A stretch of 64,000 nt of DNA from Terriglobia bacterium (GCA_020072815.1 JAIQGE010000013.1:1-64000), one strand, 5' to 3'; shown: positions 53,640-62,780, numbered from the stretch's first letter. Notes: generated by a model from the sequence alone, not told the origin. Translations and numbers: made by a program.

Positions 53640-53673
53640 GCGCAATCTCTCATACCGCATTACAGTTACGCCT

Positions 53674-54132
53674 GTGAGTTCAGTGGATTCTGTGGCGAAA
53701 TCGGAGCATCCCGTGATCGCAACCTCTCACCGCGCGGCGACTCTGCAAGACCTGCAAACCCTGGCTGGTTTTCACGACCCGGCCGGCAATGCAGTCTCTT
53801 TCTATTTCAAGCCGGGACAAGGCGAGGCAGCTGAACGCGACGCCATGATCGCTCAACTGCGCGCGCGCAGCATCATCAGTGACAGCTTTGGCCAGGAAAA
53901 GCCCCACAGCGGCCTGCTCCGCGACCTGGACGCGGTGATGAAGATTTCCGAAGAGACTGAAGCCGGTGCCCCTATGAAAGTGGTCTTTGCCTGCCATGAT
54001 CAGGGCGTTTGGGAAGAGTTTGATCTGCCTTCAGGCCAGCGGATCGTCCGCATTGAAGCGGGCAAACAGTTTGATCTGGCGCCGTTGCAGCGGTTGCTGC
54101 AGCAAGGCGCGCCGGGCGGTCCCGTACATTAG
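53674..54132 (+). CDS. Protein resembling the N-terminal part of bacterial eRF1-like (baeRF) proteins
   Basis: The 152-residue product from GTG 53674 contains DLQTLAGFHDPAGNAVSFYF followed by ERDAMIAQLRARSIIS and LRDLDAVMKISEETEAGAPM. This recalls the opening domain of baeRF-family proteins, in which a V-S-x-Y-x strand precedes a helix and a charged segment. The catalytic and C-terminal domains are absent; the gene stops at 54132 before a terminator. A perfect CRP-type site lies 35 bp upstream. Other GTG starts (53683, 53692) are possible. Family assignment is weak. Confidence 0.6.
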   Translation: MSSVDSVAKSEHPVIATSHRAATLQDLQTLAGFHDPAGNAVSFYFKPGQGEAAERDAMIAQLRARSIISDSFGQEKPHSGLLRDLDAVMKISEETEAGAPMKVVFACHDQGVWEEFDLPSGQRIVRIEAGKQFDLAPLQRLLQQGAPGGPVH

Positions 54133-54191
54133 TCCGCCGGCAGTCGCCGCCCTGAGGCGGCGTGCAAGCACAAGTTGCGCCGTAGTCGAAG

Positions 54192-54244
54192 AAACTCTCT
54201 TTTCTCTGTACGGATCTTCCGGGAGGAAAGAGAGTTTTCTTTTG
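54192..54244 (+). terminator. Rho-independent terminator
   Basis: AAACTCTCTTT (54192-54202) pairs perfectly with AAAGAGAGTTT (54227-54237), followed by TCTTTTG. It serves the 53674 gene. Confidence 0.75.
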
Positions 54245-54330
54245 TGTGGACTTGAGACGCGACCCGGCACGCGCGGAGTTGAACATCTTCTCGCCGAAAA
54301 CAACCAGCCTGAAGAAACAGCTTTGCCGCA

Positions 54331-54378
54331 AAATAAAAGCAGCTCTTCATGTGGCTTGTGGCCTAGAAGAGCTGCTGC
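54331..54378 (-). terminator. Rho-independent terminator of the crp-like gene
   Basis: GCAGCTCTTC (54339-54348) pairs with GAAGAGCTGC (54366-54375). On the minus strand it is followed by TTTTATTTT. It lies 28 bp after the regulator stop. Confidence 0.8.
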
Positions 54379-54402
54379 CCGATTAAAACGCCCGCAAACT
54401 TT

Positions 54403-55116
54403 TTAAACTGCCAGTTGCTCAAGAGCCGCTGGCTGAAGCACGGTGAGTGATACACCTTTAATGGAGATGAGTTTGTCGCGTTGGAACTGCTGCAGGACGC
54501 GGCTTACCGTTTCGCGTGACGTCGCGGTCATGCCGGCGATTTCTTCCTGCGTGAGGGTCATGGTGACGCGGGACGTCTGTCCCGGCTGCGGGCGTGTGTG
54601 TACCCAGTCCAGCAGCAGGTTCGCTAGCCGGCCGGCCACCGTCGTGGGCAAGCCCAGGCGGCACACGTCTTTGAACATCATTTTGTATTCACGCAAGATG
54701 CATTGCGTGGCGATCATGGCGGCATCAGGGTACTTCTTCAGGAACTCGATAAAGTCTTGCGCGCGGACGGCCTTGATGCGGCAGAATTCGAATGCCTGGG
54801 CGCTGACTTCATAATCAGCGGCATTCATGGCCGCGCTCAATCCCAGCACGTCGCCGGCTTCGGCGATGCGGACAATCATCGTCTTGCCGTCGCGTGAGGT
54901 GACCGACAGTTTCACTCGCCCGCTGAGCACGATATATACGCACTGTGAGGGTTGGCCTTCTACGAACAGCGCGTCACCGCGGGAGAAGTCAACTTCGGTT
55001 CCCAGTGCGTTGTAGCGCAAGCGCGCTTCGGGGCTGAGATTGGAAAAAGCGTTGGTGCGATTCATGGTGTTTGCTGCTGCAGTGTCGTTATAAGTTCCAG
55101 CGTTTGATAAATGCAT
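54403..55116 (-). CDS. Crp/Fnr-family transcriptional regulator
   Basis: The 237-residue protein has a cyclic-nucleotide-binding beta-roll (about 20-140; FSRGDALFVEGQPSQCVYIV, LSGRVKLSV, IAEAGDVLGLSAAM), a dimer helix and a winged helix (about 165-232). The recognition helix is SRETVSRVLQQF, nearly identical to the SRETVGR of E. coli CRP that reads TGTGA. No N-terminal Cys cluster is present, so it is not an Fe-S FNR. ATG 55116 has AGGAG at 7 nt; ATG 55122 would be only 1 nt from it. The cAMP-contacting residues are not conserved clearly enough to call a ligand. A sigma54 promoter and a CRP-like site lie upstream. Confidence 0.92.
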   Translation of the reverse strand: MHLSNAGTYNDTAAANTMNRTNAFSNLSPEARLRYNALGTEVDFSRGDALFVEGQPSQCVYIVLSGRVKLSVTSRDGKTMIVRIAEAGDVLGLSAAMNAADYEVSAQAFEFCRIKAVRAQDFIEFLKKYPDAAMIATQCILREYKMMFKDVCRLGLPTTVAGRLANLLLDWVHTRPQPGQTSRVTMTLTQEEIAGMTATSRETVSRVLQQFQRDKLISIKGVSLTVLQPAALEQLAV

Positions 55117-55167
55117 TTCCATGCTCCTGATTCTTTTCGTCCTTCAGTTATCGTCGTCCTTGGTTAA

Positions 55168-55184
55168 AGCAAGCCCCGTGCCAA
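55168..55184 (-). promoter_or_regulatory. Sigma54 (-24/-12) promoter of the crp-like gene
   Basis: On the minus strand TTGGCACGGGGCTTGCT matches the consensus YTGGCACG-N4-TTGCW at every fixed position, with the GG and GC doublets 10 bp apart. Predicted start is near 55157, giving a 5' leader of about 40 nt. The adjacent divergent gene encodes a sigma54 activator. Confidence 0.8.
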
Positions 55185-55204
55185 ATGTGAAATCCTTTGT
55201 TTTC

Positions 55205-55220
55205 AGTGACGAATATCACA
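55205..55220. promoter_or_regulatory. CRP-type site in the crp / sigma54-activator intergenic region
   Basis: AGTGACGAATATCACA keeps GTGA-N6-TCAC, with one deviation from TGTGA-N6-TCACA. It is centred about 56 bp upstream of the predicted sigma54 start, so autoregulation or control of the divergent gene is possible. Confidence 0.55.
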
Positions 55221-55416
55221 CTGCGCCGGTGACTTGCGGCCCTTGGCGCAGCCGGCTGCGCGCGATTGCGCGATATGACGCACAGGGCCCAACTATCTGC
55301 TTTATAATGAATGTTTTAGAGTGGCAATCCAGATGCAACGGAAACAGAAGCCCGAAAAGTCACTTGGGGGCAGCGTCCGGCCCAACGAAAGGCACGCTGG
55401 CCAGCGCAAGGACCCG

Positions 55417-56823
55417 ATGAGTCAGACAAACAGCTCCGTTTCACTGGTCATTATTGACGACAACCCGCGCAGCCTGGAGTTTGTCTCCACCGCCCTGGCG
55501 CGCGATGGCGTGGAGATTTTTTCCGCCTCCGATCCCGAAGAAGGCCTGGATCTGGTCTACAGCCACCACCCGCAAATCGTGATGACCGACCTGGTCATGC
55601 CTAACATGACGGGACTGGACGTGCTGGACCGCATCATGGAATTTGACCCGGCCATTGACGTCATCCTGATGACCGCGCACTACACCACGGAGACCGCGGT
55701 GGAAGCCATCCGCAAAGGCGCGGCGGACTATCTCAACAAACCAATTTCGCTCGCCCTGTTGCGCGAGCGCGTGGGCCGCTTGCTGGATAACGCCCTGCAG
55801 CGCCAGCGCATCGTGAAAGTTGACGACGACCTGGCCCAGGCGGCGCAGTTTGAGGGCATTGTCGGACGCAGCCCGCAGATGTGGGAAGTGTTCTCCCGCT
55901 TGCGGCGCATCGCTCCCCACTACCGCGCGGCGCTCATCACCGGCGAAACTGGCACAGGCAAAGACCTGGCCGCCCAGGCGTTGCACAAGCTAAGCAAAGT
56001 GCAAGGCAAATATGTTGTGCTGAACTGTTCCGCCGTGGTGGAGACCTTGTTTGAAAGCGAACTGTTCGGGCACGTCCGCGGCGCCTTTACTGGAGCGGAC
56101 CGCGACAAGCCCGGCCTTTTTGAATACGCCAACGGCGGCACGCTGTTTCTGGACGAGATCGGCGACATGCCGCTGGCCACCCAGGCCAAGCTGCTGCGCG
56201 TCCTGCAGAACCAGGAGGTCCAGCGCGTGGGATCACTCACCGCCCAGAAAATTGACGTGCGCGTGGTGGCCGCCACCAACAAAGACCTGCGCAAGGCCAT
56301 CGCCCACCAGCAATTTCGCGAAGACCTGTTCTACCGGCTGTCCATGGTGGAGATTAACGTTCCGCCGCTGCGTGAGCGCATGGAGGACCTGCCGCTGCTC
56401 ACCCGGCATTTTGTGGAGAAGTTTGCGCGCCAGTACGCCAAACCCGTGCGCGGGCTCACGCAAAGAGCGCAAATCCTGTTGAACCGTTACCATTGGCCGG
56501 GCAACGTCCGCGAACTGGAGAACGTGATTGGCCACGCCTGCATGATGGCCATGGGAGACGTGATTGACGTTGCTGACCTGCCGCCCGCGGTGCAGTACGC
56601 CGCGGATGGATTCCGCCAGCCGGCTGCGGTTGCCGGCGGAGTTGCATCCGGCCTGCCCGCACCAAATGGCGTCGGCAACGGCTTGTCCCTGGAGGAGCAT
56701 GAAAAACAGCTCCTGGACCAGGCCCTGACGCAAGCGGGCGGCAACCAATCTAAAGCGGCACGCCAGCTCCGCATCGGCCGCGACGCCCTGCGTTACAAAA
56801 TGAAGAAGTATGGGCTTCTGTAA
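55417..56823 (+). CDS. NtrC-type sigma54-dependent response regulator
   Basis: The 468-residue protein has a receiver (about 6-122; VIIDDN, phospho-acceptor Asp in [12 protein letters not shown]). The AAA+ domain has Walker [13 protein letters not shown] near 175, the sigma54-contacting GAFTGA near 222, Walker [12 protein letters not shown] and the R-finger [15 protein letters not shown]. The C-terminal Fis-type helix-turn-helix is [20 protein letters not shown]. It should activate sigma54 promoters such as that of the divergent crp-like gene. ATG 55417 has AAGGAC upstream; a GTG at 55321 would add 32 residues. No cognate kinase is fused or adjacent on this strand. Confidence 0.94.
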   Translation: MSQTNSSVSLVIIDDNPRSLEFVSTALARDGVEIFSASDPEEGLDLVYSHHPQIVMTDLVMPNMTGLDVLDRIMEFDPAIDVILMTAHYTTETAVEAIRKGAADYLNKPISLALLRERVGRLLDNALQRQRIVKVDDDLAQAAQFEGIVGRSPQMWEVFSRLRRIAPHYRAALITGETGTGKDLAAQALHKLSKVQGKYVVLNCSAVVETLFESELFGHVRGAFTGADRDKPGLFEYANGGTLFLDEIGDMPLATQAKLLRVLQNQEVQRVGSLTAQKIDVRVVAATNKDLRKAIAHQQFREDLFYRLSMVEINVPPLRERMEDLPLLTRHFVEKFARQYAKPVRGLTQRAQILLNRYHWPGNVRELENVIGHACMMAMGDVIDVADLPPAVQYAADGFRQPAAVAGGVASGLPAPNGVGNGLSLEEHEKQLLDQALTQAGGNQSKAARQLRIGRDALRYKMKKYGLL

Positions 56824-56831
56824 TGTTCCAG

Positions 56832-57200
56832 CTATTTCGCACGCAATAATCGGCTTACTTCGTCGCGCAACTGGGTCAGGGCAACCGGCTTGGAGATGTA
56901 TCCTGTAAAGCCCGCGGCCATGACCTTTTCGCGGTCTCCCGGCATGGCGTTGGCGGTCACGGCCACCACGGGAATTGCCGCCAGCTTGGGATTGCTGCGG
57001 ATTTCCTGCAACACGTCATAGCCATTGCGCTGCGGAAGCTGCAGGTCCATCAGGACCAGGTCCAGCGACTGCCCGCGAATCAGCGCCAGCGCTTGTTCGC
57101 CGTCATTGGCTTCCACCACCTCGTAACCCTGTTGCTCCAGGACGGTCCGCAGCAGTTCGCGGCTGCTGGCTTTGTCTTCGACGATGAGGATTCGCGGCAT
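56832..57200 (-). CDS. Single-domain response regulator (CheY/DivK type)
   Basis: The 122-residue receiver begins MPRILIVEDKASSRELLRTV. It has the phospho-acceptor Asp in LVLMDLQLPQRNGYDVL, Thr in VAVTANAMPGDREKV and Lys in GYISKPVALTQLRDEV. There is no output domain. It is 47 bp downstream of a PAS histidine kinase on the same strand, which is its likely partner. It is convergent with the sigma54 activator. Confidence 0.93.
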   Translation of the reverse strand: MPRILIVEDKASSRELLRTVLEQQGYEVVEANDGEQALALIRGQSLDLVLMDLQLPQRNGYDVLQEIRSNPKLAAIPVVAVTANAMPGDREKVMAAGFTGYISKPVALTQLRDEVSRLLRAK

Positions 57201-57247
57201 GGCAACCTGCCTGTCGCAGGGTAAAGAATTCTATCGTAAAAATGAGT

Positions 57248-58447
57248 TTAGAGGCTGGGCGGGCCGGTCAGGGGCAGGGCAATGGTAAAGCGGCTTCCTT
57301 GTCCCGGCTCGCTGGTAAGCCGGATGTTGCCACCGTGCAGTTCCACCAGCTTTTTGGTGATGGGCAGGCCCAATCCCGTGCCTTCGCGTGTGCCTTTGGT
57401 TGTGCTGCCTGCCTGATAGAACTTTTCGAAAATGCTTTCGTGTTCATCCGCTGGGATGCCAACCCCGGTATCGCACACGCTGATCTCCAGCCATTGCCCA
57501 TCGGCGGTGAGCGCCTCCACCCAGACAGCGCCGCCGTTCGGAGTGAACTTTACCGCGTTGCTCAGCAGGTTGTAGAGGATCTCTTTCAGGCGCAGGCGGT
57601 CGGCGAAGACCAGATCGTGGAAAGTGTTCTTGTTCTCCAAATGGATGTCTTTGGCTGCGGCCTGCTGATGAATGCCGGCCAGAACCTCGTCTAGGCAGGC
57701 GGCAAAATCAAAGGCGCCCAGCTGGAGTTCCAGACGTCCCGCCTCAATCCTGCTGATGTCCAGGATTTCGTTGATCAATTGCAGCAGGTGGCGCGAATCC
57801 TGCAGTACGTGGCCGAGGAACCGTTTTTGTTTGGGGTTGAGCGTCCCTTCCACTTCTTCCGTTAGCAGCTCGGAAAATCCGATGATGGTATGCAGCGGCG
57901 TTCGCAACTCGTGGCTCATGCTGGCTAGGAACTCGCTCTTCAGCCGGTTGGCTTTTTCCACGTCGCGGTTGCGGGCTTCCAGTTGTTCGTTTTTGGCCGC
58001 CAGTTCCGCATTGTATTGGTCCTGGACGGCGCGCAGCCGCTGCTCAGCCTCTTTGCGCGCGCTGATGTCGCGTACCACGGCAATCACGCGCAGGCCGTCT
58101 TCCACCCAATTCGGACTCAGACTGATCTCCACCGCAACCTGCGAGCCGTCTTTGCGTTGGGCCATCAGGTCCAACCCGCCTCCCATGGGGCGCACTTGCG
58201 GGTGAGCGGTATAAGAATCTCTTAGTTGTCCGTGCCCGGCCCGCATGGCCGATGGCACCAGTTGGTCCACGTTGATGCCGTGCAACTCCTCGCGCGTGTA
58301 GCCGAACATTTTTTCCGCGGTTTCGTTGGCCAGCACGATGCGGCCTTTGCCATCCACTTCCAGAATGGCGTCCGGCGCTGCTTCCAGCAGTTTGCGAAAA
58401 CGCTTTTCCGCGAAGACTTCCGCCGCCGTGTCCGGCTTCTTACCCAC
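57248..58447 (-). CDS. PAS-domain sensor histidine kinase
   Basis: The 399-residue soluble kinase has an N-terminal PAS domain (about 13-130; LEAAPDAILEVDGKGRIVLA, FGYTREELHGINVDQLVP), a coiled-coil linker and a HisKA domain with the phospho-His in FLASMSHELRTPLHTIIGFS. The HATPase has LLSNAVKFTPNGGAVWVEAL, VCDTGVGIPADEHESIFEKF and GTGLGLPITKKLVELHGG. No transmembrane helix is seen, so it senses a cytoplasmic signal. The start is GTG 58447 with GGAGGA upstream. It is paired with the downstream receiver. Confidence 0.93.
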   Translation of the reverse strand: MGKKPDTAAEVFAEKRFRKLLEAAPDAILEVDGKGRIVLANETAEKMFGYTREELHGINVDQLVPSAMRAGHGQLRDSYTAHPQVRPMGGGLDLMAQRKDGSQVAVEISLSPNWVEDGLRVIAVVRDISARKEAEQRLRAVQDQYNAELAAKNEQLEARNRDVEKANRLKSEFLASMSHELRTPLHTIIGFSELLTEEVEGTLNPKQKRFLGHVLQDSRHLLQLINEILDISRIEAGRLELQLGAFDFAACLDEVLAGIHQQAAAKDIHLENKNTFHDLVFADRLRLKEILYNLLSNAVKFTPNGGAVWVEALTADGQWLEISVCDTGVGIPADEHESIFEKFYQAGSTTKGTREGTGLGLPITKKLVELHGGNIRLTSEPGQGSRFTIALPLTGPPSL

Positions 58448-58912
58448 GGTGGATGGGTCCTCCGGCTGCGAGGCGTCTTTCGTTATGGGCCGTTCTGGAT
58501 CAAACTTGGTCGTAAATTCTCTTCCTTTCGATGAAACCGCAAGCGCAGCACAAGGCGGGATTAAGTGGCGAGCACAGCAATGGTATTCTAATTCTCTAAT
58601 TCTGTGCTCTTCGAGCGATGTGCCGCTTCAATACGATGGGCCTCCTGATCAATGCAAGAAAGACAGGAGGTAACGGCCAACCTCGCCATGGTAAGCTGCG
58701 GCGTTGTGAGTGAGATTCATCGCGAATGAGAGTTAAGAAGAATCTTATCTCCATGCCCCTCCATAATACTTGTTGCTGAGATGTGACCTAAATCATTTTT
58801 TCGTTTCGAGTGCCACCTTCATAATCTAAAATGCCGCGTTCTCCAGGGTGTGCGTTAGTACGACCCGAGAATGAACTAAACCGGAATTCTGTTTGGGAGA
58901 AGGTGTAGCGCA
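58448..58912. other. Divergent intergenic region between kinase and OmpR-type regulator
   Basis: 465 bp with no convincing gene. An A+T-richer patch with a TTCTAATTCTCTAATTCTG near-repeat lies at about 58586-58605. Promoters of both flanking genes should lie here, but no clear box could be singled out. Confidence 0.45.
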
Positions 58913-59623
58913 ATGCGGATTCTGATAGCGGAGGATGACGCTCCGCTGGCATCTTTTGTCGCCAAGGCCCTGACCGAGGAAGAACACCAGACGGAGATCG
59001 CTGCCGATGGCGAAGCGGCGTTGGCAAAACTGGTGGCGAAACCGTTTGATCTGTTGATCCTGGACCTGAACCTGCCCGTGCTCGACGGCAATGAAGTGCT
59101 CAAGCGGCTGCGCGGCCGCGGTTCGGAAATCCCGATTCTGATTCTTACGGCTACGGACAACGTGGCAGAACGCGTAGCGTGCCTGGACGCGGGCGCGGAT
59201 GATTACCTCACCAAACCTTTTTCCTATTCTGAGCTGGCGGCCCGGCTGCGCGCGCTTTACCGTCGCAAAGGACCTCCGGTGCAAACCGTGCTGCGCGTGC
59301 AAGACCTGGAGTTGGACTGCGTCCAGCGCACGGTGGTCCGGGCGGGCGTTCCGGTTGATCTCACTCCCAAGGAATTTAGCCTGCTGGAATACTTCATGCG
59401 CAACCTGGGCCGGCAGATCACCCGCAACATGATCATCCAGTACGTGTGGAAGCTGGCGCCGGACACCATGACCAACGTGGTGGACGTGTATGTCAACTAC
59501 TTGCGCAAAAAGATTGATGAAAACGCCAAAGTGAAACTGATTCGCACCGTCCGCGGTGTTGGCTACGAGTTCGGTCCATCCGCGCATCCGGACGATGCCG
59601 ACCAGGCCGAAGACCCCGAATAA
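58913..59623 (+). CDS. OmpR/PhoB-family response regulator
   Basis: The 236-residue protein has a receiver (1-118; ILIAEDDAPLASFVAKAL, Asp51 in LLILDLNLPVLDGNEV, Lys in DDYLTKPFSYSELAAR). The winged-helix output domain includes LTPKEFSLLEYFMRNLGRQI, VVDVYVNYLRKKIDE and IRTVRGVGYEF. No kinase lies adjacent on this strand; the divergent PAS kinase 465 bp away is a possible partner. GGGAGAAGG precedes the ATG. Confidence 0.93.
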   Translation: MRILIAEDDAPLASFVAKALTEEEHQTEIAADGEAALAKLVAKPFDLLILDLNLPVLDGNEVLKRLRGRGSEIPILILTATDNVAERVACLDAGADDYLTKPFSYSELAARLRALYRRKGPPVQTVLRVQDLELDCVQRTVVRAGVPVDLTPKEFSLLEYFMRNLGRQITRNMIIQYVWKLAPDTMTNVVDVYVNYLRKKIDENAKVKLIRTVRGVGYEFGPSAHPDDADQAEDPE

Positions 59624-59737
59624 CTTCCCCCGAAGCGATGTTGCACTGGGTCCCGCCGAACCTGACGGGTCAGAAGCCAGCGTTTGACTTTTATTCCAAC
59701 TCAGGCCCATTATTTCCGCCCGGGAGAAACTGAATCA

Positions 59738-62068
59738 ATGCTTGTCGCCACCAGCAAAAGTCAGCGCTGTGTTGTCTCTGCATTACTGGTTTGTCTCACC
59801 CTTGCCTCGGCAGGGCTTTTCGCACAACAACAGCAGCCTGCGGCCGAAGCCGCGCGTCTGGAGCGGCTGGTCGCGCTGTGCAAATTGTGGGGCGCGATCA
59901 AATATTTCCATCCCTATCTCGCCTACCGCGAGGATATTGACTGGGACAAAGCCGCGGTGGAGGCCATTGCCAAGGTCAACGCGGCCAAGAGTTCCGCTGA
60001 CTATGCCGATGCGGTTGATCAGATGCTAAAGGCTCTCGGCGATCCCGCTACCCGAGTCCTGCCCAAGGAAACAGATCAAAAGCCATTGCCCGGAGAAACC
60101 GGTGATCCCAGTTTTCGTACTCTCGCTGACGGTGTTCTGCTGGTCAGCGTTCGCAACTTCGGGGAGCAACCGGGCTTCAGCTTCATGCTTGAGCAGGCCT
60201 CGGCTCTTACCAAGGAGATTCCCAAAGCCAAGACCGTGATCTTTGACCTGCGGCCTCCCGGCCGGCTGACGGAAAACCAGCAGGGAGTTGTCGCCAATGT
60301 GTTCGAATTCGGAAACCTGGCCAGCATGCTTTCTTCATCGCCTCTGGTCTTTCCCGGCGAACGCCGCCGAATGCACGTCGGATTTATTCCTCAGCAAGGG
60401 GCCACTTCAGGAGGCTATGAATCGGCGTTCTTCATTTCCCAGCGCACCAAGGTCTTGCCCGGTAAATCTGCCAAGGATGTCCCTGTTATTTTTCTTGTCA
60501 ACCAGAATTCAGAGATTCCGGCAGCGGCGCTGGCGCTGCAAGCAGCAGGCAAGGCAGCCATCGTCGCAGAGGGCCGGATCGAAGATTACTCGGCGGTTTC
60601 TACGCAGAAATTCAAGCTCGCGGACGGTATAGAGGCGGAGATTCGCCTGGGCGAACTCCTCTACCCTGACGGTTCTACCAGTGTGGTTGCGGATGAAACC
60701 GTGCCCGCATCGTCTCAGGTGGGAGAGCAGAACACGGCATTTCAAAGAGCCCTGGCGTTGGCAAAAGACTTCAGAACGTCTCCGACGAATCGCCGCCATG
60801 TAGCCGTCAGCGCCGCAATTCCCGTTGAAAAACCATACTCGGACATGAGCTACCCTGCCCGCGAGTATCGCGTGCTTGCAGCTTTCAGGATCTGGACGGT
60901 CATCAACTACTTCTTCCCCTACCAAGATCTCATGGGAGAAGACTGGGATGGCGTGTTGCGCGAGTCCATCCCCAAGCTGGAACGGGCGAGTAACGCGCTG
61001 GAATACAGCCTGAGCGTGGCGGAGATGGTGACCCGGTTTCATGATGGCCATGGTTTTGTGCGCAGTCAGTTATTGCGGGACTATCTTGGCGCTGCTCCGG
61101 CGCCGGTGCGGGTGCGGATGATTGAAGGCTTACCCGTGGTCACCGCCTTTTGGAATGATCAATCCGTGAAAGATGCCGCCGCGGCCGGCATCGCGGTTGG
61201 CGACGTGATCATGAAAGTGGATGGTGAAGACGCTAAAGACCGCCTGGCGCGCTTGTCCAGATATATCTCAGCGTCAACACCGCAGTGGCAGCAATATCGC
61301 GCGGCAGGTACATTGTTGAGCGGTCCGGAAGGCTCCACCGTCAAAGTCACAGTGCGTGACGCCAAGAATCAAGTCAAAGAACTAAACCTGCTTCGCAAGG
61401 CCGCTTACTACCAAGGTGAACTCATCGAACGCCGTGGAGCACCCTTCAGGCTGCTTTCGGAGACGATTGGCTACGCCGATTTGGACCAACTGGAGGTCTC
61501 CATGGTGGACGACATGTTTGAGAAGTTCAAAAACACCAAGGCCATCATCTTTGACGATCGCACCTATCCCCGCGGGACAGCCTGGGCGATAGCGCCGCGG
61601 CTCACCGAAAAAGACCAGGTCGTTGCCGCAACATTCACACGGCGCGTTCCCATGTTCCCCGATTCGCCGATGGGAGAGATCGTGGGATCTTCCACCACGC
61701 AGGCTTTTCAGCAAAAAATTCCCCACAGCGACAAATGGAAATACAAGGGGAAGACCGTAATGCTGATTGATGAACGCGCCATCAGCCAGGCGGAACACAC
61801 GGGTTTGTTTCTGCAGGCGGCGAACGGAACCAAGTTCATCGGCAGCCCCACGGCCGGGGCCAACGGTGACGTAACCTCATTCTGTGTTCCCGGCGGAATC
61901 TGGATCAGTTTTACCGGACAAGCGGTGCGTCACGCTGACGGCCGCCAGTTGCAGCGCGTCGGCCTGAAGCCGGACATCGAAGTCCGCCCCACCATCAAGG
62001 GTATCCGCGCCGGAAAAGACGAAGTTCTGGACCGGGCGGTGAAGTACTTGAGGAAAGAGCTGAAATAG
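59738..62068 (+). CDS. Secreted S41-family (tail-specific / C-terminal processing) peptidase
   Basis: The 776-residue product starts MLVATSKSQRCVVSALLVCL, a Sec signal peptide ending LFAQQ. An N-terminal region (LCKLWGAIKYFHPYLAYRED) recurs in similar form near the middle (FRIWTVINYFFPYQDLMGED). A PDZ-like segment follows (IEGLPVVTAFWNDQSVKDAA, GDVIMKVDGEDAKDRLARLS). The S41 domain has AIIFDDRTYPRGTA, LIDERAISQAEHTGLFLQAA with the candidate Ser, and KFIGSPTAGANGDVTSFCVP. The duplicated front end is larger than in typical Ctp proteases. A TTG at 59684 would add 18 residues ahead of the signal peptide. Confidence 0.88.
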   Translation: MLVATSKSQRCVVSALLVCLTLASAGLFAQQQQPAAEAARLERLVALCKLWGAIKYFHPYLAYREDIDWDKAAVEAIAKVNAAKSSADYADAVDQMLKALGDPATRVLPKETDQKPLPGETGDPSFRTLADGVLLVSVRNFGEQPGFSFMLEQASALTKEIPKAKTVIFDLRPPGRLTENQQGVVANVFEFGNLASMLSSSPLVFPGERRRMHVGFIPQQGATSGGYESAFFISQRTKVLPGKSAKDVPVIFLVNQNSEIPAAALALQAAGKAAIVAEGRIEDYSAVSTQKFKLADGIEAEIRLGELLYPDGSTSVVADETVPASSQVGEQNTAFQRALALAKDFRTSPTNRRHVAVSAAIPVEKPYSDMSYPAREYRVLAAFRIWTVINYFFPYQDLMGEDWDGVLRESIPKLERASNALEYSLSVAEMVTRFHDGHGFVRSQLLRDYLGAAPAPVRVRMIEGLPVVTAFWNDQSVKDAAAAGIAVGDVIMKVDGEDAKDRLARLSRYISASTPQWQQYRAAGTLLSGPEGSTVKVTVRDAKNQVKELNLLRKAAYYQGELIERRGAPFRLLSETIGYADLDQLEVSMVDDMFEKFKNTKAIIFDDRTYPRGTAWAIAPRLTEKDQVVAATFTRRVPMFPDSPMGEIVGSSTTQAFQQKIPHSDKWKYKGKTVMLIDERAISQAEHTGLFLQAANGTKFIGSPTAGANGDVTSFCVPGGIWISFTGQAVRHADGRQLQRVGLKPDIEVRPTIKGIRAGKDEVLDRAVKYLRKELK

Positions 62069-62085
62069 TTGACGCAGAGGCAGCC

Positions 62086-62682
62086 TTACTTCAAATGCTC
62101 CAGCATCGCCTTGAACACGCTTGTCCCTGATTTGCCCATCAACTCGTAGATCATCATCTCCGTGGATGACAGCACGGCCCCGGCGGCGCGCATGCGTTCC
62201 AGGCCGAGCTTCCAGTTCAATTCGGTCCGGGAGCTGACCGCGTCGGCGGCCACGTGGATGTTCATTCCCTGGTTCAGCGCGCCCAGCGCCGTCTGCATCA
62301 CGCAGATGTGGGTCTCCATGCCGCACAGCAGCAGCGTGTTGCGCTCGGCCAGCGTGCCGATAGCCGAACAGAACTCGCCGTTGCCGAAGCAGCCGAACTC
62401 CAGCTTGTCCACCGGCTTGGTGTTGGGTGGCAACAGCGCCATGATTTCCGGGACGGTCACGCCCAGACCCTTGGCGTACTGCGTGGAAACCACCACGGGC
62501 AGTGACAAGAGGCCGGCCAGCCGGACCAGCAATTGCGCGTTGCGTACCAGCCGGTCTTTTTCGTGGATGGGCGGCAGGAGTTTCTCTTGAATATCAATGA
62601 CTGCCAGTACGCAATCTTCCACGCGCAGGGGCCGGCGCGCGACTTCAGAGTAGGGAAGCGTCTCAACCGGTGTGCTGACCAT
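62086..62682 (-). CDS. Isochorismatase-fold cysteine hydrolase
   Basis: The 198-residue protein shows the family triad: Asp in VLAVIDIQEKLLPP (about 30), Lys in PVDKLEFGCFG and the nucleophile Cys in LLCGMETHICVMQTALGALN. These enzymes hydrolyse nicotinamide-like or carbamate substrates; the specificity here is unknown, and the closest general type is the YcaC/hydrolase group. It is convergent with the S41 gene, 17 bp between stops. Confidence 0.88.
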   Translation of the reverse strand: MVSTPVETLPYSEVARRPLRVEDCVLAVIDIQEKLLPPIHEKDRLVRNAQLLVRLAGLLSLPVVVSTQYAKGLGVTVPEIMALLPPNTKPVDKLEFGCFGNGEFCSAIGTLAERNTLLLCGMETHICVMQTALGALNQGMNIHVAADAVSSRTELNWKLGLERMRAAGAVLSSTEMMIYELMGKSGTSVFKAMLEHLK

Positions 62683-62727
62683 AATAGGAAATTGTAGCGC
62701 GTGGGCTCGATGTAATCATCCGCGCAC

Positions 62728-62763
62728 AAAAAAGCCCGGAGTCCTTGCGGAACTCCAGGCTTC
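62728..62763 (-). terminator. Rho-independent terminator
   Basis: On the minus strand AAGCCTGGAGTT pairs with the ACTCCGGGCTT arm (one mismatch), followed by six T residues. It is 18 bp after the stop of the 62781 gene. Confidence 0.75.
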
Positions 62764-62780
62764 TCATATCGTCCCCGGGA

